Positions 1 to 8,312 of a stretch of 64,000 nt of DNA are shown here, piece after piece (position 1 is the stretch's first letter; each line of letters begins with the position of its first letter). The translations under genes were made by a program, and so were the position numbers. Origin of the DNA: Desulfurellaceae bacterium bin18. Lineage in GTDB: Bacteria > Desulfobacterota > Binatia > Bin18. The stretch lies in the NCBI GenBank assembly GCA_002238415.1, contig MPMI01000015.1, positions 47,770 to 111,769 of the forward strand, in the 5' to 3' direction. The notes below the pieces were generated by a model. It was not told the origin of the DNA, did not search any database, and was given only the letters and a program-made list of their open reading frames with translations.

Positions 1-381
1 ATGCAGCATATTCGCCCCTTACCTGAGACGGTTGCGCTCCGCACGTGGTGGATTTGGGTTGTGGCCCATCGTCCCTTTGTTGAGGGACTAGCCGCCGTCA
101 GCGTTGCGGGTGAAGCCCAAGTTCCGGGTGCCGGCGATGAGTTTTCCCGTATCCTGGAAAAAGACTATGGTCTGACCCACGGGGAAACCGCCTTTTGGTG
201 GGTGCATGAGGAAGCGGATAAGGATCATGGCGGAGGAGCGGTCGAGCTCGTTTCCAAGCTGGCCCAAACCGATGAGGAACAGCAACATGTTCGGGACGCA
301 GTCGATCATACCCTCGAACTGCTGTGGCGCTTTTTTGATGGCTTGGAGTTAGCCTACGGCGAACAGCGCCGGGCGGCCTGA
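1..381 (+). CDS. PqqC/TenA-like (haem-oxygenase-fold) protein, C-terminal part
   Basis: The frame is open from the first base, so the gene probably begins upstream and only about 126 C-terminal residues are visible. The visible part has the helical TenA/PqqC pattern: an RPFVEGLAAVSVAGEAQVP helix, then LEKDYGLTHGETAFWWVHEE with the Fw..H..D spacing, then a terminal helix ending in FFDGLELAYG. Family members bind substrates or two metal ions inside a helical bundle (PQQ synthesis, thiaminase II, iron-dependent oxidases); the exact reaction cannot be read from this fragment. It runs toward the minus-strand defence cassette, with 235 bp between the two stop codons. Family membership is fairly sure, substrate unknown. 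Confidence 0.6.
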   Translation: MQHIRPLPETVALRTWWIWVVAHRPFVEGLAAVSVAGEAQVPGAGDEFSRILEKDYGLTHGETAFWWVHEEADKDHGGGAVELVSKLAQTDEEQQHVRDAVDHTLELLWRFFDGLELAYGEQRRAA

Positions 382-616
382 CCTCTCGTCGTTGCTACAC
401 TGAACGGAAGTAATGACTGTGCCGACCTTCTCGTCGTCCCCGAATCCAATGATTTTCGAGAGGCTGGCTGAACCGCTATTATAGGAAACAAACAGCACAT
501 CAGGAAGCGTTTTATCGTACAGCGCGTTGACGACGGACAAACTCTCTAATGGCCTCAGCCGCGTGCATATCTCAGGGGTACCAGTACCCAATCGCAATCC
601 TATCTTGTCGTTGCCA

Positions 617-1624
617 TCATGTCGCCCGCCAAATTCGCTGATATTTTCTTACTGGACCACGCTGCGGGTTTACCTTGCCGTCCTTTCTCTCCTTCTCCGT
701 CAGCGTTATTCCCACGCTGTCGGTTTTCCAGGCCTTTTCCGCGATTTTGTTCATCCACAGCATCTCCTCCCGTCCGAGTCTATCGCCGTTCGTCGTTTGC
801 GTCGCCGCATTCAGTTCGATCCTGCGCCATCCGCCTTTTCCCTCAAGCAGCTTCGTGTACGTCTTCGATCTGTAGCCGCTGATCATGATCATGCATTTGC
901 AGAGGAGCGCCTGGCTAAGTAGTCGCTCGTGGAAGTCCCGCCCACGGGCTTCAATGTTATATCCGGCTCCTCTGTTGGCCAGATAAGGCGGGTCAATGTA
1001 GATCAATGTCGCCGGTTTGTTCGAGTACTCCGCTAGCAGTTCGATGCCGTCCCTGTTTTCTATACGAATTTGTCGCAGTCGGCTCGTCACTGCTTTCAGC
1101 CTTTCCGGGTAGTTGTACCACCTGTTGACTCGGGCTTCTCGGGCCCCCCTTGTGTACGTATCAGACACGGAGAATCCTCCGCGCTTCCCTGCCATGACAC
1201 CGTTCACCGACATCATCGCTTGGACGAGGAATTTCCTTGCGCGCTCGAGATCGCTGTCTTCATCCCAACCCTGTCGCGCTCTCGTCAGTTCTGTTCGGGC
1301 GTATGGCGTCAGTTCGATGAGCCTGACCAACTCATCTCCATTATCTCTCATCTGCCGGAACGTATTTACGATATTCTCATCGAGATCGTTGGCGATCTCG
1401 ATCATAGCTGGCTTCTTTGCCATCGTGACCGCGAGAGCGCCACCGAACAGCTCCACCCAGCAGTGGTGTGGCGGCAAGTATTTGAGGATGCTATTCGCCA
1501 GTCTCTGCTTCGATCCGTAATACCCAAATGCACCTTTCGGCCACTGGGTTGAGTCATGGGCCTGGACGCTTCTGACCAAGTCGTTCTCATTCTTTTTGTC
1601 ACCGACACGTTGTTCCTCAGCCAT
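617..1624 (-). CDS. D12-class (Dam-like) N6-adenine DNA methyltransferase
   Basis: 335 residues, within the normal range for D12 adenine methyltransferases. The SAM-binding region is at residues 34-63 (YYGSKQRLAN, then WVELFGGALA), and the catalytic DPPY motif is at 211-214 inside LIYIDPPYLANRG. The expected role is methylation of adenine in a short DNA site, giving self-protection. Its start overlaps the end of the DUF3883 nuclease-like gene by 8 bp, so the two are probably translationally coupled. It is the last gene of a four-gene minus-strand cassette (5850 to 617). The context argues for the modification arm of a restriction-type system rather than a housekeeping Dam. Enzyme class is certain; the target sequence is unknown. 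Confidence 0.93.
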   Translation of the reverse strand: MAEEQRVGDKKNENDLVRSVQAHDSTQWPKGAFGYYGSKQRLANSILKYLPPHHCWVELFGGALAVTMAKKPAMIEIANDLDENIVNTFRQMRDNGDELVRLIELTPYARTELTRARQGWDEDSDLERARKFLVQAMMSVNGVMAGKRGGFSVSDTYTRGAREARVNRWYNYPERLKAVTSRLRQIRIENRDGIELLAEYSNKPATLIYIDPPYLANRGAGYNIEARGRDFHERLLSQALLCKCMIMISGYRSKTYTKLLEGKGGWRRIELNAATQTTNGDRLGREEMLWMNKIAEKAWKTDSVGITLTEKERKDGKVNPQRGPVRKYQRIWRAT

Positions 1625-2585
1625 GTCGGACCACCCTGCTTACGCTCCAGTCTCCTTCTCTGATTGACCATCTGTCCTTGTCCAGCAATCCCGTCACAGG
1701 ATTCTGGATCACTTCCATTTTCTCAACTGCCGGTTTCCCCTCTATGACGGGAACCAAGTAAAGGAAGTAGGCTTCCTTGTTCTCGGACGCTACCCGGATC
1801 TCGTTCCTGGTCAGCGTGAACGCCCATTCCCTTGGGCTCACCGCTTTCACTTCGATCATGCGAAAGCGAAGCTGGTCTGTCTCTTCCTCTCTCCGAGTGC
1901 TTGCGATGTCGAACCCCGCGGCCGTATTTTCCAAGGCGATGTGGACAACAGTCGCCGCGTCCCGGTGGCCTACAAGCTCGCGCTCGTATTCGTACACTTG
2001 CAATTCTGCGGCAAGTCCTATTTCCGCCTGGTCCTTAACCACCTTGTCTAGCTCATCGGGTGTTGTTCCATGGGCGTATAGAGCTCTAACGAATTCGCTG
2101 TGGAACCAGTTGTTGATGGTGTACGTTCCATTCTCGTGGTCTAGCCGCATTGCACCGGCCTCTAGGAGCAGGTTCCGTGCCGCGTAGTGCTTCCCTCTCA
2201 GATTCTCTGACTCTAGCCATGCTTGCCCACCTTCCTGCCTAAATGCCTTGAGTACTCCCCTGATCTCTTTGCCGTATGTCGTCGCCGAAGCAACACCGAG
2301 TTTTGTTATGTATTCGATGAATGTCCGATGTCCTGCGCGCAATGCCTCCTGTATACCGTCCAGGCCATCGGCACGACGGATCTCTCGCTCTCTTTCCGTT
2401 AATGCGCGCATTCCTTCCATGAACTTGAGCGTTTCCTCGAAACCGCGTGCCCGTTCACTAAATCTGCGCTCAAGCAACTCCCTCTCTACCGTTGCACTGT
2501 CCGCCATCAGTTCGACTAACACCTGTGCGGACTCCAAACTGACTCCTTCCATTGCGGATTTGTTCTTTTCAGCCGATGAAACCAT
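1617..2585 (-). CDS. DUF3883 (protein NO VEIN C-terminal) nuclease-like protein
   Basis: 322 residues. Residues 1-180 are helical and charged, with no family I recognise. Residues about 188-300 match the DUF3883/NOV C-terminal pattern: GLAAELQVYEYERELVG, then AAGFDIAST with D226, then RFRMIEVKAVS with E245 and K247, then a helix and EAYFLYLVPV. The D...ExK arrangement is that of PD-(D/E)xK nucleases, so this is the best candidate for the restriction subunit. It overlaps the helicase gene by 17 bp and the methyltransferase gene by 8 bp, a tight operon. The start at 2585 sits directly after a GAGG; Met12 is an alternative. Domain call is good; nuclease activity is inferred. Confidence 0.8.
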   Translation of the reverse strand: MVSSAEKNKSAMEGVSLESAQVLVELMADSATVERELLERRFSERARGFEETLKFMEGMRALTEREREIRRADGLDGIQEALRAGHRTFIEYITKLGVASATTYGKEIRGVLKAFRQEGGQAWLESENLRGKHYAARNLLLEAGAMRLDHENGTYTINNWFHSEFVRALYAHGTTPDELDKVVKDQAEIGLAAELQVYEYERELVGHRDAATVVHIALENTAAGFDIASTRREEETDQLRFRMIEVKAVSPREWAFTLTRNEIRVASENKEAYFLYLVPVIEGKPAVEKMEVIQNPVTGLLDKDRWSIREGDWSVSRVVRHG

Positions 2586-4446
2586 CCTCGTCGATCCCTA
2601 GTTCTTTCAGCTCACTCAGAGCGAGCGGGAAATCTTGGTCGATGATGTCGGCCATCCGCTTTGCCTTCTCCATCAGGTTCCTAAGTATTTCGTGCTCGAA
2701 GGTGTCCGCGTATTGAAGGAACCGATAGTATGAGACCTTTTTTTCGGATCCGCCCACACGGTGGATGCGGTCTAGTGACTGCAAGTATTCCGCACAGTTG
2801 TACGAGAGGTCGTAGTAGATCGCATTCGAGCATGTCTTGTGCAGAGACACGGATTCGGCACACGCCGCTGGGTTTGCAATCAGGACGTCTAATCCCGACC
2901 TGCTGTCCTTGAACGTCTCGATTATGGTTTCTCGACTGTCTTCGTCCATACCATCTTCCATAGGGGTACCACCGTATACAACCTTGCTTTCCAAGCTCGC
3001 TTTCTCGCACTCTTCCTTGATCTTGTGCAGTGTCCCTACGAAGTTTGCCCACACCACTACCTTCTTACCCTGGTTGCGCAGTTTCTGGACCTCTTGAAGG
3101 AGCCTTTGTATCTTCGCCGGTGTCTCGATCTTGTCATAGTTCAGGATCTTCTCGTTCAGTTGGTCATTCTGCGGATCAATCAACAGCTCGTTGTAACCAC
3201 TGATTGCGGACAGCAGCAGGGCGGCGTACGATGTCGCTTGGCGACGCCGGATTTGGCGCCCTCGTTTCAACTTGATGATTGTGTCTAGATCTCGATCGCT
3301 GGCCTTCTGCTCTAGCTCCCCGATCCGCTTCTGAATGCACTCGTAGAGCTCGCGCTCGATGGGGTTCATGTTCACCTGTATCGGCGGGAGGAAGACCGGC
3401 GCCGACAAATTCAGCTCGCGCTTCCGCACTCTGTAGTACAAGCCGTCAATTTTCGGTTCTAGGAGCGCTCGCGCTTTGTCGTGTTCGCCCGACTCTGATG
3501 CGTGTCTGATCTTCCTTCTCGTGCTTGGACGAAAAATCCCGCTGTTTGGATACAGGACATCGAACTGGTTGATTCCATCAGCGTAGCTCTTTGGGAACGG
3601 TGTCCCTGTCAAAACGCACCGTTTGCGAGCGTTTCTACTCGTTTCGGCAACAGCGTTTGCCCATACGCCTTCGTCTTGTTTCATGTAGTGCGCTTCGTCA
3701 ATGACGAAGAATACACGGTTTGTGCGGCTTTCCAGCAAGTGTTGCACTTGCTGCTTGTCCCTCGACAAGGTTTGGTACGTTGTCAGGTATAGCTCTACTT
3801 CGTCACCGGATTTGGGGTAGTACCTCTGACGTCGTTCTCTTACGTCTCCTCCTGCCATTATCTCGACTGTTGCTTGCCTTCCTAGTGTCAGCTCGAATTC
3901 GGTACGCCACGGCATGAAACAGGACCGTGGCCCAACCACAAATAGCGAATTTACGACCCCTTTCACACGTAGAAATTCGTATACCGCCAATACGACTGAG
4001 GTCTTGCCCGCTCCGGGCACCGAGAAGTTTGCTCCGTGCGCCACATTAACCAAGTGAAGGGCAGCCTTTACTTGATGGGGTAGCAGCCGCCTTCTCAAAG
4101 CGCTTGCCAAGAATTTCAAAAACTCACTCGTTCCTAACTGCTTGAGGTCTCCTCCCTTGATCGCCCCGCCCTGCTTCCGACTGTCCTCCAATTGGTCGTG
4201 TGCCTTGTCCCTACGTCTGACAACTTCGTCCGTCGCGGCGTCCAGCTCGATCTGAGCTCTTGTGCCTCTCAAGAGGTCTAGCACGGACAGGACTAGATCC
4301 TCCTGTTCGGCGTGTTTTGCGGTCAAACCGTTGTCCGTTCGTGAGAACCCCTGGAGTCTTAGGCTAGACTTGGTTGCCGGAGTAAGTTCTCCGTCCTTGT
4401 CGACTATTCGAACGCAATCAGGGGTGGTTTCCAACCTTACGCCCAT
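2569..4446 (-). CDS. SNF2-type DEAH helicase/translocase
   Basis: 625 residues. The N-terminal 110 residues are unassigned. The SF2 core follows: a Q-like LLPHQ at 121-125, Walker A NFSVPGAGKTS with GKT at 147-149, DEAH at 250-253 (VIDEAHYMK), motif III TGTPFPKS, and in the second lobe VVVWANFVGTLHKI and the motif VI-like QSLDRIHRVGGSEKKV. This is the SNF2 family layout, ATP-driven movement on duplex DNA. In restriction systems such motors scan or translocate DNA before cleavage. It is gene two of the four-gene cassette, 30 bp after the ParB-like gene and overlapping the nuclease-like gene by 17 bp. No nuclease domain is fused to it, so cleavage would have to come from a partner. Confidence 0.9.
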   Translation of the reverse strand: MGVRLETTPDCVRIVDKDGELTPATKSSLRLQGFSRTDNGLTAKHAEQEDLVLSVLDLLRGTRAQIELDAATDEVVRRRDKAHDQLEDSRKQGGAIKGGDLKQLGTSEFLKFLASALRRRLLPHQVKAALHLVNVAHGANFSVPGAGKTSVVLAVYEFLRVKGVVNSLFVVGPRSCFMPWRTEFELTLGRQATVEIMAGGDVRERRQRYYPKSGDEVELYLTTYQTLSRDKQQVQHLLESRTNRVFFVIDEAHYMKQDEGVWANAVAETSRNARKRCVLTGTPFPKSYADGINQFDVLYPNSGIFRPSTRRKIRHASESGEHDKARALLEPKIDGLYYRVRKRELNLSAPVFLPPIQVNMNPIERELYECIQKRIGELEQKASDRDLDTIIKLKRGRQIRRRQATSYAALLLSAISGYNELLIDPQNDQLNEKILNYDKIETPAKIQRLLQEVQKLRNQGKKVVVWANFVGTLHKIKEECEKASLESKVVYGGTPMEDGMDEDSRETIIETFKDSRSGLDVLIANPAACAESVSLHKTCSNAIYYDLSYNCAEYLQSLDRIHRVGGSEKKVSYYRFLQYADTFEHEILRNLMEKAKRMADIIDQDFPLALSELKELGIDEDGFIG

Positions 4447-4476
4447 GCTTTACCGTCCGGTTTTAACATCTCCAAT

Positions 4477-5850
4477 CTATCGGCCGTTTTTTGACCGCTT
4501 GTAGATCTCTTTCTTCAGTTCCTCGCTCCTTGTCTTAATCTGATTAATTCGCTTCAACGCCTCTGGGAGATCGTCATAGTCTATATTATCGACGACCATA
4601 TTTTCATGGTTCAACTTCTTCAGCGCCTCCGACAAGAGTGTGATAGGGGCATTTTTCTCTTTACTCGAATCGCTCGCTTCTCGCGCTCTGATGAGGTTCT
4701 TAGTTATCGTCGGCCTATACTTGCTTTTCCATCTCTCATCTATGACGTCCAGTGGAAGCGGTTCTCCCTTGTCATTAGTGCGCTCTTCTTGCGGCAGTCG
4801 GTGTTCGATGTTTCTGCTTATCTCCAGCAGGTGCGTCTTCCCGTGCTCCGTGTACTTCGGTAGTGTCCGCATTACGTCGTGCAGCTTCCCAAAGGTTGGT
4901 ATGACGCGCAGCCGGATCACTGAGCATGCCGCTTGCATAACCTCTCCGGCTTCTTTCTCGTCGATCCCCATTTTCTGGAGTCCGTGGTCGGTCTTGGCCG
5001 GTATCCAGAAAGATTGCGAGAGATCCACAAAAGCCTGCCATCGTCCTTCTGGATCCCCCAATCCTTTCGATACCGCGGAGTATTCCCCCGGTCTCTCGAT
5101 TGCTTCTAGATATTCTTCCACACAGTCGAGCGGCTCCAGCAGGTCTCTCCTTCTTTTTTTTACCGCCTTGTTGAACTCTGCAACTCCCATGAGCTTGTAT
5201 TGGGGATCGTCCCGCATTTGTTGTTCGAGCGTATAACCGCTGTTCTCTTTGTCCCTGATGGAGAGTGCCGCATCGAAACCATAGTACTCTGCTTTGCCCT
5301 CTGTCTGTAGTTGGTACCGGTTCTCGATCTGCTCGATTTTCTTGAGCGTCGGGGGGCCGCCTTCATCATTCTTTCCAGGCAGGATTACGACTTTCATCGT
5401 CTGAAACTTGTCGTCCGCTGGAAATTCTTCCCTCAACTCGCAGAGCACCACTTTTCTCCTGTTCCCGTTTATCAAGAAGCCGTCGGCTGTGATGATACCC
5501 GGTTCTCGTTGGCCCTCTGCGCGGATCAGTTGCTTGAGTTCCGCCGTTTTTTCGGGATCTTTCTCACGGAGGAACTTCCGCAGCACAGACTGTGCTTCAC
5601 TATCTGCCCGGTCAAGTAAGCCAATCACTCGTTCGTGGGTTTTCACAGATGAACTGATTCGACCGTTCTCCTTCCGGAATCGCAGCAGATCGAGCGGAAC
5701 TTTGTACACAGTCTCTTTCCGGTTTTCAGCTATACCGTCTCTGAAGTCGATCCGCGTGCTTTCGGCTGGTGACGCCTTGACCTTTTTTCTCTGTATCTCT
5801 TGCGCGAAATCGTCAATGATTTTGCGTGTCTTATCTTGTGTCATTGCCAT
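4477..5850 (-). CDS. ParB/sulfiredoxin-fold protein heading a defence cassette
   Basis: 457 residues. An N-terminal ParB/Srx-like domain spans about 46-150: YKVPLDLLRFRKENGRI, then EGQREPGIITADG and GFLINGNRRKVVLCELR at 124-140. The GNRR here corresponds to the GERR of ParB nucleotide-binding domains. The rest (about 150-457) is charged and helical with no domain I can name. ParB-fold proteins act as CTP-dependent clamps, or in defence systems as NTPase, nicking or sensing subunits (DndB, SspE and GmrSD-like proteins share related folds). It is the promoter-proximal gene of the four-gene cassette, so it may be the sensor or regulator. It is not next to parA, and a chromosome-partition role is unlikely. 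Confidence 0.75.
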   Translation of the reverse strand: MAMTQDKTRKIIDDFAQEIQRKKVKASPAESTRIDFRDGIAENRKETVYKVPLDLLRFRKENGRISSSVKTHERVIGLLDRADSEAQSVLRKFLREKDPEKTAELKQLIRAEGQREPGIITADGFLINGNRRKVVLCELREEFPADDKFQTMKVVILPGKNDEGGPPTLKKIEQIENRYQLQTEGKAEYYGFDAALSIRDKENSGYTLEQQMRDDPQYKLMGVAEFNKAVKKRRRDLLEPLDCVEEYLEAIERPGEYSAVSKGLGDPEGRWQAFVDLSQSFWIPAKTDHGLQKMGIDEKEAGEVMQAACSVIRLRVIPTFGKLHDVMRTLPKYTEHGKTHLLEISRNIEHRLPQEERTNDKGEPLPLDVIDERWKSKYRPTITKNLIRAREASDSSKEKNAPITLLSEALKKLNHENMVVDNIDYDDLPEALKRINQIKTRSEELKKEIYKRSKNGR

Positions 5851-6197
5851 CTCCAGTGCACCGTTTGCTTGCGGCCCCTATGCCCACCCCGATAGCATAG
5901 CGGTTTCGCCATGTTGACGTAAGACTGCGTTCGTCGGGAACATGCCTGGGCGGATATTTTTGCACATATGCGGGGCGCATCGATTCCTCTGCCCGGCTTT
6001 GGTGCGTCCGACTGTGCGTGTCTGGCCCATCTGTACTTCTTCTCGCGCCAGCCCAGGCCGGACACCTTTCAGCGGCGACTGCGGGCCGCTATTCCGCAGC
6101 ATAGCCGAGTCGAACGGCTGGCCGCGAAAGGAACAGCGCGTCTTGTTTGACAAGACCGGACTGGTCTATAGAGGAGCGGGGATAAAGGATAGCCATC
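5851..6197. other. Divergent intergenic region, defence cassette / HpaB-like gene
   Basis: 347 bp between two divergent genes. I see no RNA gene and no convincing small ORF. The right end carries a promoter and two inverted repeats that belong to the HpaB-like gene (separate entry). For the minus-strand cassette a TATGCT -10-like hexamer lies near 5890-5905 on the minus strand, but no good -35 accompanies it. Reading frames through this region lack a ribosome site and recognisable motifs. Confidence 0.5.
6141..6172 (+). promoter_or_regulatory. Promoter with two overlapping palindromes upstream of the HpaB-like gene
   Basis: TTGTTT (6143-6148) and TATAGA (6167-6172) are 18 bp apart, a plausible sigma70-type promoter 26 bp before the gene. 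A perfect TCTTGT-TTG-ACAAGA palindrome (6141-6155) covers the -35. AGACC-GGACT-GGTCT (6153-6167) fills the spacer up to the -10. The second palindrome has the size and form of a TetR-family operator, and the same AGACC-N5-GGTCT layout recurs at 46598-46612. The sites are seen directly; binding by a repressor is inferred. Confidence 0.5.
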
Positions 6198-7649
6198 ATG
6201 GGAGCACGCACCGGAGCAGAGTTTACTGCGGGCCTGCGCGACCAGCGTGAGGTCTGGCTGGGCAACGAGCGCGTCGAAGATGTGACCACCCATCCGGCCT
6301 TTCGCGCCGCGGTCGAGAGCATTGCCCAGTTATATGACATGCAGCACGATCCGGCCTATCGAGACACGTTGTGCTACCCCTCGCCGACGAGCGGCAATCC
6401 GGTCGGGCTGTCGTTTCTGATCCCGCGCACGCGGGACGACCTGGTGCGGCGGCGAACCATGAGCAAGGTCTGGGCGGACGCGACCTGCGGCATGATGGGC
6501 CGCAGTGCGGACTTTCTCAATGCCATGGTCACCGCCTGGGCGGCCAAGGCCGACTATTTTGCCCGGCAGAGTCCGGAGTGCAGGAAACGCGTCCTGGACT
6601 ATTATGAGTACTGTCGCGAGAACGACCTGTTTCTCACTCATACCCTGATCGATCCGCAGGTGGACCGCTCCAAGAACCGAGCCGAGCAGGATGACCCCTA
6701 TCAGTGTCTCGGTGTTGTCGACGAGACGGCTGAGGGGCTGGTGATTCGAGGCGCGAAAATGATAGCCACGGCCGTGCCGTTCGCCGATGAGATTCTGGCC
6801 TGGCCCTTTCCGCCGACGCTGACCGCAGCAGAGTCGGCCTACGCCATTGTCTTTATCATACCGGTTGCCTCGCCGGGGCTGAAGATTCTGTGTCGAGAGT
6901 CCTTTACCCGACTCGGTGCGGTAGAAGATCATCCGCTGAGCGCCCGCTTTGACGAGATGGACGCGGTCGCGGTTTTTGATGATGTGCTTGTCCCCTGGCA
7001 GCGCGTTTTTCTGCACAAGGATGTCAATCTGGTCGGCCAGATGTATACCGGCACCCGCATTCGAGAATGGACGGCCCACCAGACCAATACGCGGCTGCTG
7101 TCCAAGCTCGAGTTTGTCTACGGCACGCTCAGTCTCATGGCTGAAGCCATCGGGGTCCAGGACAAACCCGTTGTCCAGGAAACCCTGGGTGAAGCGGCCA
7201 GCTATGTGGAAATCATCAAATCCATTCTGCTGGCGGCGGAACACGAGGCTGAAATTGACTCGTCCAACGGGGCGATCTACCCGGCCCTGGCACCCCTCCA
7301 GGTCGGACGGGCCTGGGGACCGCGCATCTACCCGCGCTTGATGGCCATGCTGCGTCGGATTGGCGCGGGTGGGCTGATGCAGTTGCCGGCGACATTCTCG
7401 GCCTTTGACGGGCCGACCGGTCCGGACCTGGAAAAATACTATCGCGGCGCCCGCATCCCGGCCCAGGACAAGGTCCGGCTCTTTAAGCTGGCCTGGGACT
7501 TGGTTGGCTCCGATTTTGGCTCACGGCACGAGCTGTACGAAATGTTCTACGCCGGCGACCCGAGTATGATTACGGCCAGCCTGCATCGGGATTTCGACAC
7601 CGCGCGGTGTACGGATCGAGTCAAGGCGTTCCTGGGAATGGAGAAATAA
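6198..7649 (+). CDS. HpaB/PvcC-family FADH2-dependent hydroxylase
   Basis: 483 residues, slightly shorter than E. coli HpaB (about 520). The family signature is clear along the length: an N-terminal TGAEFTAGLRD start, SFLIPRTRDDLVRRR, the ACAD-like middle with THTLIDPQVDRSKN and VIRGAKMIATAVPFADE, and a C-terminal helical bundle with YYRGA and LAWDLVGSDFGSRHELYE. HpaB-type enzymes take reduced FAD from a separate reductase and hydroxylate phenols; no flavin reductase gene is nearby. The start ATG follows GGGGATAAAGGATAG. The gene is transcribed alone, with a palindrome-rich promoter. The substrate could be a phenol such as 4-hydroxyphenylacetate or a secondary metabolite; the sequence does not say which. 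Confidence 0.88.
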   Translation: MGARTGAEFTAGLRDQREVWLGNERVEDVTTHPAFRAAVESIAQLYDMQHDPAYRDTLCYPSPTSGNPVGLSFLIPRTRDDLVRRRTMSKVWADATCGMMGRSADFLNAMVTAWAAKADYFARQSPECRKRVLDYYEYCRENDLFLTHTLIDPQVDRSKNRAEQDDPYQCLGVVDETAEGLVIRGAKMIATAVPFADEILAWPFPPTLTAAESAYAIVFIIPVASPGLKILCRESFTRLGAVEDHPLSARFDEMDAVAVFDDVLVPWQRVFLHKDVNLVGQMYTGTRIREWTAHQTNTRLLSKLEFVYGTLSLMAEAIGVQDKPVVQETLGEAASYVEIIKSILLAAEHEAEIDSSNGAIYPALAPLQVGRAWGPRIYPRLMAMLRRIGAGGLMQLPATFSAFDGPTGPDLEKYYRGARIPAQDKVRLFKLAWDLVGSDFGSRHELYEMFYAGDPSMITASLHRDFDTARCTDRVKAFLGMEK

Positions 7650-7666
7650 GGTTCTGAACTGATGAT

Positions 7667-8053
7667 TCATACATCGATTTTCAGAGGCGTATGGCGTGCC
7701 AGCGCCTCGAAGTCGATATCCTTATGAAGGACGGGCACATCGACACGAATAGCAATCGCCCCGATGAGGCAGTCAATGAGCTTGCGAACGGTCTCCCCTT
7801 CTTGCCGACAACATCGATAAAGAACGGCTGCCTCGTCGTAGTCCCTTGAGATCGTCGGAATGAAGACCGCGCGTGCAAGCAACCGGCGAAGGCTGTGTAG
7901 ATGCCGCTCATTCCGTGCGCCGGCGAGCACTTCCATCCGGATCGCATCACAGATCGCGATTTCGCTTTCGAGCAGTGCCTCGACTCGATTGCAGACAGGT
8001 GAGCCGGTGTCTCGAAGGAACTCGACCCAGGCGGACGTATCTATCAGAATCAC
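7667..8053 (-). CDS. vapC: PIN-domain ribonuclease toxin (VapC type)
   Basis: 128 residues from a GTG start at 8053. The start is set by the 4-bp overlap (GTGA) with the antitoxin stop codon; a longer reading frame to 8095 would add 14 residues that do not fit the family. PIN-domain acidic residues are visible: ILIDTSAWVEFLR at the N-terminus, the central ICDAIRMEVLAG, and LIDCLIGAIA and HKDIDFEALAR near the end. Such toxins cut RNA, often tRNA or rRNA, when freed from the antitoxin. It is encoded after and coupled to the VapB-like gene and lies tail-to-tail with the HpaB-like gene. Confidence 0.88.
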   Translation of the reverse strand: MILIDTSAWVEFLRDTGSPVCNRVEALLESEIAICDAIRMEVLAGARNERHLHSLRRLLARAVFIPTISRDYDEAAVLYRCCRQEGETVRKLIDCLIGAIAIRVDVPVLHKDIDFEALARHTPLKIDV

Positions 8054-8253
8054 GTTGAGCGACCAGACCGCATTTCGTCGAGGTCTCCATCCCAACCCGA
8101 CCCGCGAAGCTGTTTGGCTTCATCAACGTCAAGGGGCTCCGCTGCAAGTACGCGAAGCGCCAGATTGATCGCCTCGCGCTTCGAGGTCAGGCGGTAACGA
8201 CGCATGATTTCGGCGCAGGCCTCATCGTCGATATTTACATTCGTGCGTGACAT
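8050..8253 (-). CDS. vapB: VapB-family antitoxin
   Basis: 67 residues from ATG 8253. A GTG 18 bp upstream would add six residues but has no ribosome site. The MSRTNVNIDDEACAEIMRRY beginning is the ribbon-helix-helix type seen in short VapB antitoxins (VapB type 2, DUF2191-like). The C-terminal half, with LDVDEAKQLRGSGWDGDLD, is the acidic/tryptophan-containing toxin-neutralising tail. Its stop codon overlaps the toxin start. Two copies of ACATACACC on the plus strand sit at the start codon and just upstream (8249-8269), a possible autoregulatory operator. Confidence 0.82.
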   Translation of the reverse strand: MSRTNVNIDDEACAEIMRRYRLTSKREAINLALRVLAAEPLDVDEAKQLRGSGWDGDLDEMRSGRST

Positions 8254-8312
8254 ACACCTGACATACACCACTGGCGAAAGGGAGCCAAGGGTTTGCTTCA
8301 GACGGGGAGGCC

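Noticed and set aside
349..597. An 82-residue minus-strand frame between the methyltransferase and the first gene
   Set aside because: It would need a TTG start, overlaps the end of the first gene and has no ribosome site or recognisable motif. The middle part looks protein-like, so it is kept only as a weak possibility.
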